From NCBI RefSeq assembly GCF_000155975.1, contig NZ_GG730304.1:64581-128580 (forward strand): a stretch of 64,000 bases of DNA. Reading direction: 5' to 3'. The DNA is from Citrobacter youngae ATCC 29220 (lineage in GTDB: Bacteria > Pseudomonadota > Gammaproteobacteria > Enterobacterales > Enterobacteriaceae). The translations under genes were made by a program, and so were the position numbers. The notes beneath the pieces were generated by a model. That model had not been told where the DNA came from and searched no databases. It saw only the letters and a program-made list of their open reading frames with translations. Below, in pieces: positions 53,631 to 64,000 of this stretch (positions are counted from its first letter, which is position 1; each line of letters opens with the position of its first letter).

Positions 53631-53948
53631 CTAATAACCATTAATCAGAAAATCAATCGCATCTCGAAGTTCAGCCCTGTTTGCGGTCAGATCTCCCACA
53701 CAGTTTCCCATATTCTTCACAGGTATGCCTGTCATCATGTGCGTCATCACCACATAGGCTTGCCCACCAATGCTAACAACCGGGCAAATTTTAGCTGGCG
53801 GTACTTCGTTGGGGAACTGGCTTAGCGCTATAACGGGGGCGACCAGTACATGCTGCAAAACAGCAGCCACCGGATGCTGTAAGCTAATTAAAAACGGATA
53901 AACGCTTTTTCCACTTCCAGTGTTCTCATAAGCGCAATACTGCTCCAT
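53631..53948 (-). CDS. ccdB: CcdB-family gyrase-poison toxin (type II TA)
   Basis: The 105-residue protein matches the CcdB fold pattern. Visible segments are VAPVIALSQFPNEVPPAKICPVVSIGGQAYVVMTHMMTGIPVKNMG and the C-terminal helix RAELRDAIDFLINGY. CcdB toxins trap DNA gyrase; the C-terminal Trp-Gly-Ile of F-plasmid CcdB reads Asn-Gly-Tyr here, so gyrase contact may differ. It overlaps the preceding antitoxin gene (ATGA), the typical ccdAB arrangement. The family call rests on pattern, size and partner. Confidence 0.8.
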   Translation of the reverse strand: MEQYCAYENTGSGKSVYPFLISLQHPVAAVLQHVLVAPVIALSQFPNEVPPAKICPVVSIGGQAYVVMTHMMTGIPVKNMGNCVGDLTANRAELRDAIDFLINGY

Positions 53949-54184
53949 CAGAATGTCCTTTGAAAATCACTGAACGAACCGTTTTCTTCCACCCATTGAT
54001 TTAATGCTTCTATCGATTTTTTATTATCCCGCAACCATTCTTCGCGTTTGTTCTCGCGAAATTTTTCGATTAGGGCTTCGGTTAAAACCGCTGACAGATT
54101 GATTTTAAGCTTACGCGCCTCTTCCAGTATCTCTGGAGCCAGAGAGACATTGACTGATTTTTTTACCTTAGACACAGTGCGCAT
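53948..54184 (-). CDS. ccdA: CcdA-family antitoxin
   Basis: A 78-residue protein with an N-terminal ribbon-helix-helix (KKSVNVSLAPEILEEARKLKINLSAVL in parts) and a C-terminal toxin-binding tail (REEWLRDNKKSIEALNQWVEENGSFSDFQRTF in parts), the usual CcdA layout. I choose the ATG at 54182-54184 (MRTVSKVKK) because GGGGG lies just before it; two upstream in-frame ATGs exist, and the sequence atgcgcactg is duplicated there. It should neutralise CcdB and autorepress the operon. Confidence 0.82.
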   Translation of the reverse strand: MRTVSKVKKSVNVSLAPEILEEARKLKINLSAVLTEALIEKFRENKREEWLRDNKKSIEALNQWVEENGSFSDFQRTF

Positions 54185-54316
54185 GATAACCCCCATAGCA
54201 GTGCGCATGACATACCTAAGGTTAGCGTAATAAGCGAGCATTTCCTATTCCCCGACCAGCTAATCATCATGTCACACTAAGATGGTTGCACAGCTCTGTC
54301 ACGCCCCGAAGAAGAC

Positions 54317-54337
54317 GTCTGCGAGGCGCTTTCCAGA
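54317..54337. repeat. Left copy of a 21-bp perfect direct repeat
   Basis: GTCTGCGAGGCGCTTTCCAGA; the identical 21 bases recur at 55927-55947, 1610 bp away in the same orientation. This copy abuts the stop codon of the hypothetical gene at 54338. The pair encloses the unrecognised gene, the YnfO-like gene and the higBA module. Confidence 0.9.
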
Positions 54338-54703
54338 TTAGTTTAGAGAGTCGCTGACAAACAGTTGCTGGTCAGCTTTCGCTTCCAACTGCGCCAGCGC
54401 AGGAATCAACTGGCTGATGTTGACCAGACTGTGTCCTAACTGGCATATGCTCTCATACGCAAAATGTTCCTGACCTTCACCCGCCATGGTCAGCAAACTT
54501 TCGCCCATAAAATTCAGCGTATGGTACATCCCCGCCAGCGCTTCTTCGCAGCCAAACGATAGCGCCAGATTTTCTTCGGTAGTCAGACGGCTACAATCAA
54601 GATGGCGACACGCCTCGGCGAGTGGAAAATAAAGCAGATCGGCTTGCGGAATGGGAGAAGAAGACGCAAAACAGGCGTTAGTGGTACTATTAGCATCAGC
54701 CAT
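54338..54703 (-). CDS. Hypothetical protein, helical, prophage/island-type
   Basis: A 121-residue protein that I do not recognise with certainty. It begins MADANSTTNACFASSSPIPQ and continues with a mostly helical, slightly acidic body (LYFPLAEACRHLD; EEALAGMYHTLNFMGESLL; FAYESICQLGHSLVNISQL). There is no signal or membrane segment. I start at 54701-54703, which has a GAGGTAA ribosome-binding site; the frame is open 32 codons further but crosses a hairpin and operator-like repeats. It is divergent from the YnfO-like gene. Proteins of this type are common beside prophage and island genes; function unknown. Confidence 0.6.
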   Translation of the reverse strand: MADANSTTNACFASSSPIPQADLLYFPLAEACRHLDCSRLTTEENLALSFGCEEALAGMYHTLNFMGESLLTMAGEGQEHFAYESICQLGHSLVNISQLIPALAQLEAKADQQLFVSDSLN

Positions 54704-54844
54704 AGCATTACCTCGTATAATGTTGTGGTTAGACGCCCTGATCGTGTTCCCGCACTTTCGGGGCGTTGTCATTTTTAACATGTGAGTGTAATGTGTCATT
54801 ACACATACTCACACTACTCCTGTGTAATTAAGGTGTCAACACAC
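54704..54844. promoter_or_regulatory. Divergent promoter region with operator-like palindromes
   Basis: At 54786-54804 lies GTGTAATG-tgt-CATTACAC, an 8+8 perfect inverted repeat with a 3-nt loop. Related half sites (tgtgtaatta, ggtgtcaacacac, gtgag/ctcac) surround it up to 54848. Next to the hypothetical gene there is a hairpin, acgccc.../ggggcgt (54732-54766). The layout suggests a repressor operator for one or both flanking genes. Confidence 0.55.
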
Positions 54845-55006
54845 ATGAACGAAAGAAGAGGCAATCCCCCGTTTCAATTCCGTCTGGATCCGGAACTACG
54901 CAAAGCGATGGAAGAAGCACAGCGGCAGGATGGCGATGAATCGTTGGCAGCCTGGATTAAGCGCATTATCAGAAAAGAGCTGAAACAGAAAGGGATTGAA
55001 GTTTAG
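54845..55006 (+). CDS. YlcI/YnfO-like small protein
   Basis: A 53-residue basic protein, MNERRGNPPFQFRLDPELRK... ending KRIIRKELKQKGIEV. The pattern (short strand FQFRL, then two helices with RKAMEEAQRQDGDESLAAWIKRII) is that of small ribbon-helix-helix-like prophage proteins such as YlcI/YnfO. It may bind the palindromes directly upstream. The start chosen is the ATG at 54845; the upstream in-frame codons run through the operator-like repeats. Confidence 0.6.
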   Translation: MNERRGNPPFQFRLDPELRKAMEEAQRQDGDESLAAWIKRIIRKELKQKGIEV

Positions 55007-55017
55007 TGGTCGGCATT

Positions 55018-55155
55018 ATGTGTCGTTTTCTGAAGGGCTGCTCAGAGCCGAAAGCGGAATATACTGCAGCGTCTGCTCCTGACAAAAAACCGACGCTGAA
55101 AACCACGCTGGTAGTGATAAAGGCTCGGGGTATTGGATTGATCGTTAAAGCTTGA
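55018..55155 (+). CDS. Possible small protein of 45 residues
   Basis: An ATG 11 bp after the YnfO-like stop opens a 45-codon frame: MCRFLKGCSEPKAEYTAASA..., basic second half KKPTLKTTLVVIKARGIGLI. It ends just before the convergent higA stop. I see no strong ribosome-binding site and do not recognise it. Close coupling to the upstream gene is the only support. Confidence 0.3.
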   Translation: MCRFLKGCSEPKAEYTAASAPDKKPTLKTTLVVIKARGIGLIVKA

Positions 55156-55164
55156 ATGGGGATA

Positions 55165-55482
55165 TCAGCCAAAGCTTACTTTCAGCGTGCCCTGCACATT
55201 ACCCTCTTTTCCTACCACAATCTCCACATCGCGGCCCAGTTTCACCAGACACTCCAGCATCTTTGCTTCACTGATGCCACGAAACTGCCCGCGTAATAAG
55301 TTGGAAAGCTTGGGCTGCGTCATCCCCAGCATCTGTGCAGCCTGCTGCTGTGTTAACCCTTTGCATTGCAAAATCTCACCAATCACCATTGCCAGTTGCG
55401 CCTTCAACTGCATCTGTTCTGCATCATACTCACCCAAATCAGCGTAAACATTGCCGCTACTGGTTTCGACATCATGTGACAT
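55165..55482 (-). CDS. XRE-family antitoxin (HigA-like)
   Basis: A 105-residue protein with an N-terminal acidic segment (MSHDVETSSGNVYADLGEYD) and an HTH_37/XRE helix-turn-helix (GLTQQQAAQMLGMTQPKLSNLLRGQF, split about residues 43-68), then a beta-rich C-terminus. It follows the toxin gene with an 11-bp overlap, the HigBA-type order (toxin first). The ATG at 55480-55482 has an AGGAGAG ribosome-binding site. As antitoxin it should repress its own operon. Confidence 0.82.
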   Translation of the reverse strand: MSHDVETSSGNVYADLGEYDAEQMQLKAQLAMVIGEILQCKGLTQQQAAQMLGMTQPKLSNLLRGQFRGISEAKMLECLVKLGRDVEIVVGKEGNVQGTLKVSFG

Positions 55483-55831
55483 ATCCACTCTCCTGCGCAT
55501 GCCGCTGTGCAGCCTTAAGCCGCTGGTAAATCAAATTAATTTCGGGTTTCGGCGTTGCCTTCCCCGAAACAGATTTTTTCTGAAAAACATGTAGAACATA
55601 AACTGCATTTTTCAACTGGATAGTGTAAACCGCCCGCCATGTGTTGCCGTGGTAATCCTCAACAACTTCCAGAACCCCCGCCCCACCAAATCCTTTTAAC
55701 GGTTTAGTCTGCGAATGCTGTTTACCCAGTTGTGCCAGCCAAAGAGCAAACCCAAACGTATCCCGAACATGTTCTGGCATCCCCTGCAGATCTTTCCTGG
55801 CGTGCCCAACCCAGTAAAGTAGTTTTATCAT
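55472..55831 (-). CDS. RelE/HigB-like toxin (phage Gp49-like family)
   Basis: A 119-residue protein of the Gp49/HigB-like (DUF891) group: MIKLLYWVGHARKDLQGMPE, then KPLKGFGGAGVLEVVEDYHG, NTWRAVYTIQLKNAVYVLHVFQKKS, and a C-terminal ATPKPEINLIYQRLKAAQR. The RAVYT and FQKKS blocks are those of ribosome-dependent mRNA interferases. Overlap with the XRE antitoxin gene supports a type II module. Activity is not shown by sequence alone. Confidence 0.82.
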   Translation of the reverse strand: MIKLLYWVGHARKDLQGMPEHVRDTFGFALWLAQLGKQHSQTKPLKGFGGAGVLEVVEDYHGNTWRAVYTIQLKNAVYVLHVFQKKSVSGKATPKPEINLIYQRLKAAQRHAQESGYVT

Positions 55832-55926
55832 CCCTCCCCCTTAATTATATCCATATAGGTATAAAACACCATCACCCGCCAGAAGAATAAATCAACAATC
55901 ACGCTTTCAGCCAAAATAAAACGCCG

Positions 55927-55947
55927 GTCTGCGAGGCGCTTTCCAGA
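55927..55947. repeat. Right copy of the 21-bp perfect direct repeat
   Basis: Identical to 54317-54337. It lies 98 bp before the pepE start, between the higB promoter side and pepE. Together the copies delimit a 1.6-kb segment that may have entered or duplicated as a unit. Confidence 0.9.
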
Positions 55948-56044
55948 ACCTCACTTCCTACATCGTGAGCCATATCAGTAAGGTGTTACACTGATAGTGG
56001 TAGCATTACCGCGGTTTGTAATTTTCTGATTACATGGAGAAATG

Positions 56045-56734
56045 ATGGAACTGCTTTTATTGAGTAACTCGACGCTGCCGGGCAAAGGCTGGATGGAACA
56101 TGCGCTGCCGCTGATCGCGGAGCAACTGAACGGTCGCCGCACGGCGGTGTTTATTCCGTTTGCCGGCGTGACGCAAACCTGGGATGAGTACACAGCGAAA
56201 ACGGCAGCCATCTTTGCGCCAATGGGCGTAAACGTTACGGGTATTCATACCGTTGCCGATCCGATTACCGCCATTGAAAACGCAGAGCTGGTGATTGTCG
56301 GCGGGGGTAACACCTTCCAGTTGCTGAAAGAGAGCCGCGAGCGTGGGCTGCTGGCGCCGATTGTCGATGTCGTCAAACGCGGCGCGCTGTACATCGGCTG
56401 GAGCGCAGGTTCTAACCTCGCCTGCCAGACCATCCGTACCACCAACGACATGCCGATTGTCGATCCCAAAGGATTTGATGCCCTGGGTCTGTTCCCGCTA
56501 CAGATTAACCCGCACTTCACCAACGCGCTGCCGGAAGGCCATAAAGGCGAAACGCGTGAGCAGCGTATTCGCGAACTGCTGGTGGTGGCGCCAGAGCTGA
56601 CGGTAATTGGGTTACCGGAAGGGAATTGGATCAAGGTGAGCAACGGTCAATCCGTGCTTGGCGGCCCAAACACCACCTATATCTTTAAAGCGGGTGAAGA
56701 GGCGGTTGCCGTTGAGGCAGGGCACTGCTTTTAG
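56045..56734 (+). CDS. pepE: Dipeptidase E (aspartyl dipeptidase)
   Basis: The 229-residue S51 peptidase cleaves Asp-X dipeptides. The catalytic triad Ser120 (GWSAGSN), Asp135 (RTTNDM) and His157 (NPHFTN) falls at the known positions. Cytoplasmic, no signal peptide. I take the second of two adjacent ATGs ([10 protein letters not shown]), matching E. coli length. In K-12 it neighbours rluF directly; here the accessory island lies between them. Confidence 0.97.
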   Translation: MELLLLSNSTLPGKGWMEHALPLIAEQLNGRRTAVFIPFAGVTQTWDEYTAKTAAIFAPMGVNVTGIHTVADPITAIENAELVIVGGGNTFQLLKESRERGLLAPIVDVVKRGALYIGWSAGSNLACQTIRTTNDMPIVDPKGFDALGLFPLQINPHFTNALPEGHKGETREQRIRELLVVAPELTVIGLPEGNWIKVSNGQSVLGGPNTTYIFKAGEEAVAVEAGHCF

Positions 56735-56750
56735 TTGATTTGTTGTCTGA

Positions 56751-56845
56751 TGCCGGATGGCGGCTTCGCCTTATCCGGCCTACAAGGTAAATGACAACAT
56801 TGACGGTTATCCGTAGGCCCGGTAAGCATCAGCGCCACCGGGCAA
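56751..56845. repeat. REP pair between pepE and yjbB
   Basis: Units gccggatggcggctt/cgccttatccggcctac and gtaggcccggtaagcatc/agcgccaccgggc, between two convergent genes. Confidence 0.9.
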
Positions 56846-56862
56846 CCTTTCACCTGTCCTCG

Positions 56863-58491
56863 TTAGTACTCTCGCTCGTCGTCTTCATCCGGCTGTTCCA
56901 GCACGCTGTAAGCCACTGAACAAAACAGCGAGTTCAGACGCTGCATATCGCCCAGCAGCGCCAGGTGCAGGGAACTGGTCTCAATGCTCTGCACGTTCTG
57001 CTGATGCAGGCGATCCACGTGCGCATGCGAATAACGACGGTTAAGGATGCGGAAACGGTGCTTGCTGCGGCGCAGACGACGGGCGCTGGTCACGTCACCA
57101 GAGAAGAATACCGACATCGCCAGTTGCAGATTGCTGAGCAGTTGATCGTAGAGCGCATCCAGCTCTTTCAGCCCTTCTACCGAGAAGGCCCGACGGGCGG
57201 CCAGCGACTTATCGGCTATCTCACTGCCCATACGTTCGACAATATCCGAAGCCTGTTCAAGGTTGAGCGACATTTCGATAATCTCCGCCCAACGGCGCGA
57301 CTCTTCCTCTGCCAGTTCATCCTTTGGCATCCGCGCCAGATAGAGCTTAATCGCCGTGTACAGCACGTTGATATCATCCGCCATCCTGCGCAACTCTTTC
57401 TCTTCACGCGGTTCGCCATGCATCACCTTTTTCAGCCCGTCCATCATCTGCTCCATCGCATCGCCAATACGCAGGGCTTCACGGGCGGCATTGGCCAGGG
57501 CCAGGGTTGGTGTATCCAGTGCGCTGATGTCCAGATGCTTAGGCTTCAGGTGTGCGTCCAGTTCCGGCTCATCACGAATAATACGTTTGCAAAAACGCGC
57601 CATCGGTTCGGCGAACGGCACCATTGCTATGCAACGCACCAGGTTGTAAAAGACGTGGAAATAAATAACCAGTTCAGATTTCGGCAGCGGCAGTTCATCC
57701 ATCAGGTTGGCCAGCGGATGAACAAACGGCAGGATAATCAGGCTGCCCACCAGCTTAAACAGCAGGCTTCCAAGCGCCACGCGACGAGCCGCAGCGTTAG
57801 CCGCGCTATTGTTGAGCATCGCCAGCAGGCCGGAGCCAAGGTTAGCGCCAATCACCAGACACAATGCGACAGGAAACGAGATAATGCTGGCCGCTGTCAG
57901 GGTTGCCGTCAGCAACACCGCCGCCAGGCTGGAGTAACTGATAATCGCAAACATGGCGCCAATCAGCGCATCCAGCATGATATCGCCGGTCAGCGAGGCG
58001 AAAATAACCTGTACGCCATTGGCCTGGGTGATCGGCGTTACCGCCTGCACAATCAGCTCCAGCGCCAGTAAAATCAACCCCAGCCCGATGCCAACTCGCC
58101 CCAGTTGCCCCACGCGCGATTGCTTGCGACCAAGAAAAAAGATCACGCCGATGAAAATCAGCAGTGGCGACAACCATGAGAGATCGAAGGTCAGGATACG
58201 CGCCATCAGCGCGGTCCCCACGTCGGCGCCCAGCACTATTACCAGCGCCGGGGTGAGCGCCACGAGATCCTGTGCGACAAATGAGGTCACCAGCATAGTG
58301 GTGGCGTTGCTGCTCTGCACCAGAGCGGTCACGCCGATACCCGCACAGAAGGCGAGCGGCTTCTTTTCAACGCTACGGCTGAGGACGGTACGTAAGCGGG
58401 CGCCAAAGACGCGCATCACGCCGGTACGCACAATATGCGTCCCCCAAACCAGCATAGCAACAGCAGAAAGCAGGTGTAACAGAGTTAGCAC
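56863..58491 (-). CDS. yjbB: Na+/phosphate cotransporter-like protein YjbB
   Basis: The 542-residue protein has two Na/Pi-cotransporter repeats in the membrane part (residues 1-310), with the motif ALVQSSNATTMLVTSFV near 55-71 and a second copy SYSSLAAVLLTATLTAA near 185, followed by a cytoplasmic PhoU-like helical domain (about 330-520). E. coli YjbB exports phosphate. It stands between pepE and metH as in K-12. Confidence 0.95.
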   Translation of the reverse strand: MLTLLHLLSAVAMLVWGTHIVRTGVMRVFGARLRTVLSRSVEKKPLAFCAGIGVTALVQSSNATTMLVTSFVAQDLVALTPALVIVLGADVGTALMARILTFDLSWLSPLLIFIGVIFFLGRKQSRVGQLGRVGIGLGLILLALELIVQAVTPITQANGVQVIFASLTGDIMLDALIGAMFAIISYSSLAAVLLTATLTAASIISFPVALCLVIGANLGSGLLAMLNNSAANAAARRVALGSLLFKLVGSLIILPFVHPLANLMDELPLPKSELVIYFHVFYNLVRCIAMVPFAEPMARFCKRIIRDEPELDAHLKPKHLDISALDTPTLALANAAREALRIGDAMEQMMDGLKKVMHGEPREEKELRRMADDINVLYTAIKLYLARMPKDELAEEESRRWAEIIEMSLNLEQASDIVERMGSEIADKSLAARRAFSVEGLKELDALYDQLLSNLQLAMSVFFSGDVTSARRLRRSKHRFRILNRRYSHAHVDRLHQQNVQSIETSSLHLALLGDMQRLNSLFCSVAYSVLEQPDEDDEREY

Positions 58492-58547
58492 GGAATCAGG
58501 TTCTCCTTATATTTATATGTTCCTGAGGTTCATCGCAATGACATACC

Positions 58548-58670
58548 GCCTGATGGCGCTACGCTTATCAGGCCTACAAATCCCCGCTGGACTGTAGGCC
58601 GGATAAGGCATCGCCGCCATCCGGCAAGGTGCGCCGGGCTGCCTGATGGCGCTTCGCTTATCAGGCCTAC
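58548..58670. repeat. REP triplet between metH and yjbB
   Basis: Units gcctgatggcgctacg/cttatcaggcctac, gtaggccggataaggcatc/gccgccatccggc and gcctgatggcgcttcg/cttatcaggcctac. They lie downstream of metH and upstream of yjbB. Confidence 0.92.
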
Positions 58671-58720
58671 AAATCGCCACTGAACCCTCTTCCAGTATAA
58701 GGGTTTAAACGTAATAAAGA

Positions 58721-58752
58721 GACAGGGCACCCATTGAGTGCCCTGTTTGTTG
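58721..58752 (-). terminator. Terminator of metH
   Basis: On the minus strand the stem cagggcact/ggtgccctg (loop caat) is preceded by A/C and followed by tctctttatt. It lies 25 bp beyond the metH stop. Confidence 0.75.
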
Positions 58753-58777
58753 TAAATAAAGATGACAGTTTTGTGAA

Positions 58778-62461
<3,684 letters not shown>

Positions 62462-62618
62462 ACTCGCTCCCGACAACGCTCAACCAGACCGAAAAAACTC
62501 AACAGACCATACTGGCACAAACCTGAGAGGCGGAAAAGAGAACAACGGCCAACATGAGACATGTTCAGCTTCACTCATCCGATCAGTGCAGGAATTCTTG
62601 CATTATAATCGAATAAAA

Positions 62619-62633
62619 CGAAAATGATTTCCA
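62619..62633. promoter_or_regulatory. Candidate IclR operator upstream of iclR
   Basis: cgaaaatgatttcca matches the IclR palindrome TGGAAATNATTTCCA with changes only in the left arm. It lies 23 bp before the iclR start, as expected for autorepression. The rest of the 194-bp metH-iclR gap has no firm MetR or MetJ site. Confidence 0.6.
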
Positions 62634-62655
62634 CGATACAGAAAAGGAGTCCGCC

Positions 62656-63480
62656 ATGGTTGCCATTGTCCCCGCGAAACGCGGTAGAAAACCCGCCGCT
62701 GCTACTACGCCTGCAACCGGGCAGGTTCAGTCTCTGACCCGAGGCCTGAAGCTACTGGAGTGGATTGCGGAATCCAACGGCAGCGTGGCGCTAACCGAAC
62801 TGGCGCAGCAGGCCGGTTTGCCCAACTCCACGACGCATCGTCTGCTGACCACCATGCAGCAGCAGGGCTTTGTCCGTCAGGTGGGCGAGCTGGGCCACTG
62901 GGCCGTGGGCGCGCATGCGTTTATTGTCGGCAGCAGCTTTTTGCAGAGCCGCAATCTGCTGGCGATTGTGCACCCAATTCTGCGCAAGCTGATGGAAGAT
63001 TCCGGCGAGACGGTAAACCTGGCCGTACTGGATCAAAGCGACCATCAGGCCATTATTATCGACCAGGTACAGTGCACCCAACTGATGCGCATGTCCGCGC
63101 CTATCGGGGGCAAGCTGCCGATGCACGCCTCCGGCGCGGGTAAGGCGTTTTTATCGCAACTGAGCGAAGAACAGGTGACTGGCCTGCTGCACCGCAAAGG
63201 GCTGCACGCTTATACCCATGCCACGCTGGTGTCGCCGGTGCATCTGAAAGAGGATTTGGCCCAGACGCGCAAGCGCGGCTATTCCTTTGACGATGAGGAA
63301 CATGCGCTGGGCCTGCGCTGCGTGGCATCGTGCATTTATGATGAACACCGTGAGCCGTTCGCCGCCATCTCCATTTCCGGGCCAATTTCACGCATTACCG
63401 ATGACCGCGTGACCGAGTTTGGCGCAATGGCGATCAAAGCAGCGAAAGAAGTCACGCTGGCGTACGGCGGGTTTAGATAA
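62656..63480 (+). CDS. iclR: Acetate operon repressor IclR
   Basis: The 274-residue regulator has an N-terminal winged HTH (ALTELAQQAGLPNSTTHRLL, about 46-65) and the IclR effector domain (about 105-270; QSDHQAIIIDQVQ, PMHASGAGKAFLS, RCVASCIYDEH). It represses aceBAK; glyoxylate relieves and pyruvate strengthens repression. Length equals E. coli IclR. The ATG has an AAAGGAG ribosome-binding site. It is convergent with aceK; K-12 arpA between them is absent. Confidence 0.97.
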   Translation: MVAIVPAKRGRKPAAATTPATGQVQSLTRGLKLLEWIAESNGSVALTELAQQAGLPNSTTHRLLTTMQQQGFVRQVGELGHWAVGAHAFIVGSSFLQSRNLLAIVHPILRKLMEDSGETVNLAVLDQSDHQAIIIDQVQCTQLMRMSAPIGGKLPMHASGAGKAFLSQLSEEQVTGLLHRKGLHAYTHATLVSPVHLKEDLAQTRKRGYSFDDEEHALGLRCVASCIYDEHREPFAAISISGPISRITDDRVTEFGAMAIKAAKEVTLAYGGFR

Positions 63481-63500
63481 GCAAGGGTTGGGACTGATTT

Positions 63501-64000
<500 letters not shown>

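Noticed and set aside
56965-58071. 368-codon plus-strand frame opposite yjbB
   Set aside because: Shadow ORF with His/Gln/Arg-rich sequence; yjbB is conserved.

Overview
The window is chromosomal DNA of a member of the Enterobacteriaceae. Most genes match Escherichia coli K-12 proteins nearly residue for residue and follow the order of the actP-soxRS-uvrA-dnaB-lexA-plsB-malEFG/malK-pgi-lysC-metH-iclR-aceK stretch of that genome. Several genes are not in the K-12 arrangement: a cidAB/LysR cassette beside actP, a REP-associated transposase, a cupin gene beside zur, an acetyltransferase pair beside psiE, panS beside lysC, and two toxin-antitoxin modules between rluF and pepE. xylE is present downstream of malG. 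A Citrobacter-like genome fits best, but I cannot name the species. No pseudogene, CRISPR array, rRNA or tRNA was seen. The one visible transposase is a single-copy REP-associated domesticated type.

Layout. 1-8 kb: acetate permease actP (with the yjcH tail), cidAB and its LysR regulator, a RAYT gene flanked by REP/BIME repeats, antiporter yjcE and purine permease ghxP. 8-12 kb: sRNA SraL, the soxR/soxS redox switch, the c-di-GMP phosphodiesterase pdeC and membrane protein yjcB. 12-28 kb: DNA repair, replication and housekeeping genes (ssb/uvrA sharing a LexA box, yjbR, aphA, tyrB, alr, dnaB, qorA, pspG, dusA, a cupin gene, zur, yjbJ, dinF, lexA with two LexA boxes, dgkA). 28-32 kb: plsB and ubiCA. 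32-40 kb: the divergent maltose regulon malK-lamB-malM / malEFG around a MalT/CRP control region. 40-47 kb: xylE, psiE, a GNAT/hexapeptide pair and the yjbEFGH exopolysaccharide operon. 47-53 kb: pgi, lysC, panS, yjbD, rluF. 53.4-56 kb: an accessory island with ccdAB-like and higBA-like modules and small unrecognised genes. 56-64 kb: pepE, yjbB, metH, iclR and the 3' part of aceK.

REP/BIME elements sit in more than a dozen intergenic gaps, and four ERIC (IRU) elements are present. The clearest surprise is upstream of lysC. The promoter and the last ~75 nt of the leader look conserved, but the lysine riboswitch aptamer expected there is not visible and an ERIC element occupies its place. Other points worth a second look are a 1.6-kb segment bounded by 21-bp perfect direct repeats in the toxin-antitoxin island, an 89-bp-period BIME array beside the RAYT gene, and genes whose stop codons (and, for aceK, the last ~20 codons) are supplied by REP sequence.
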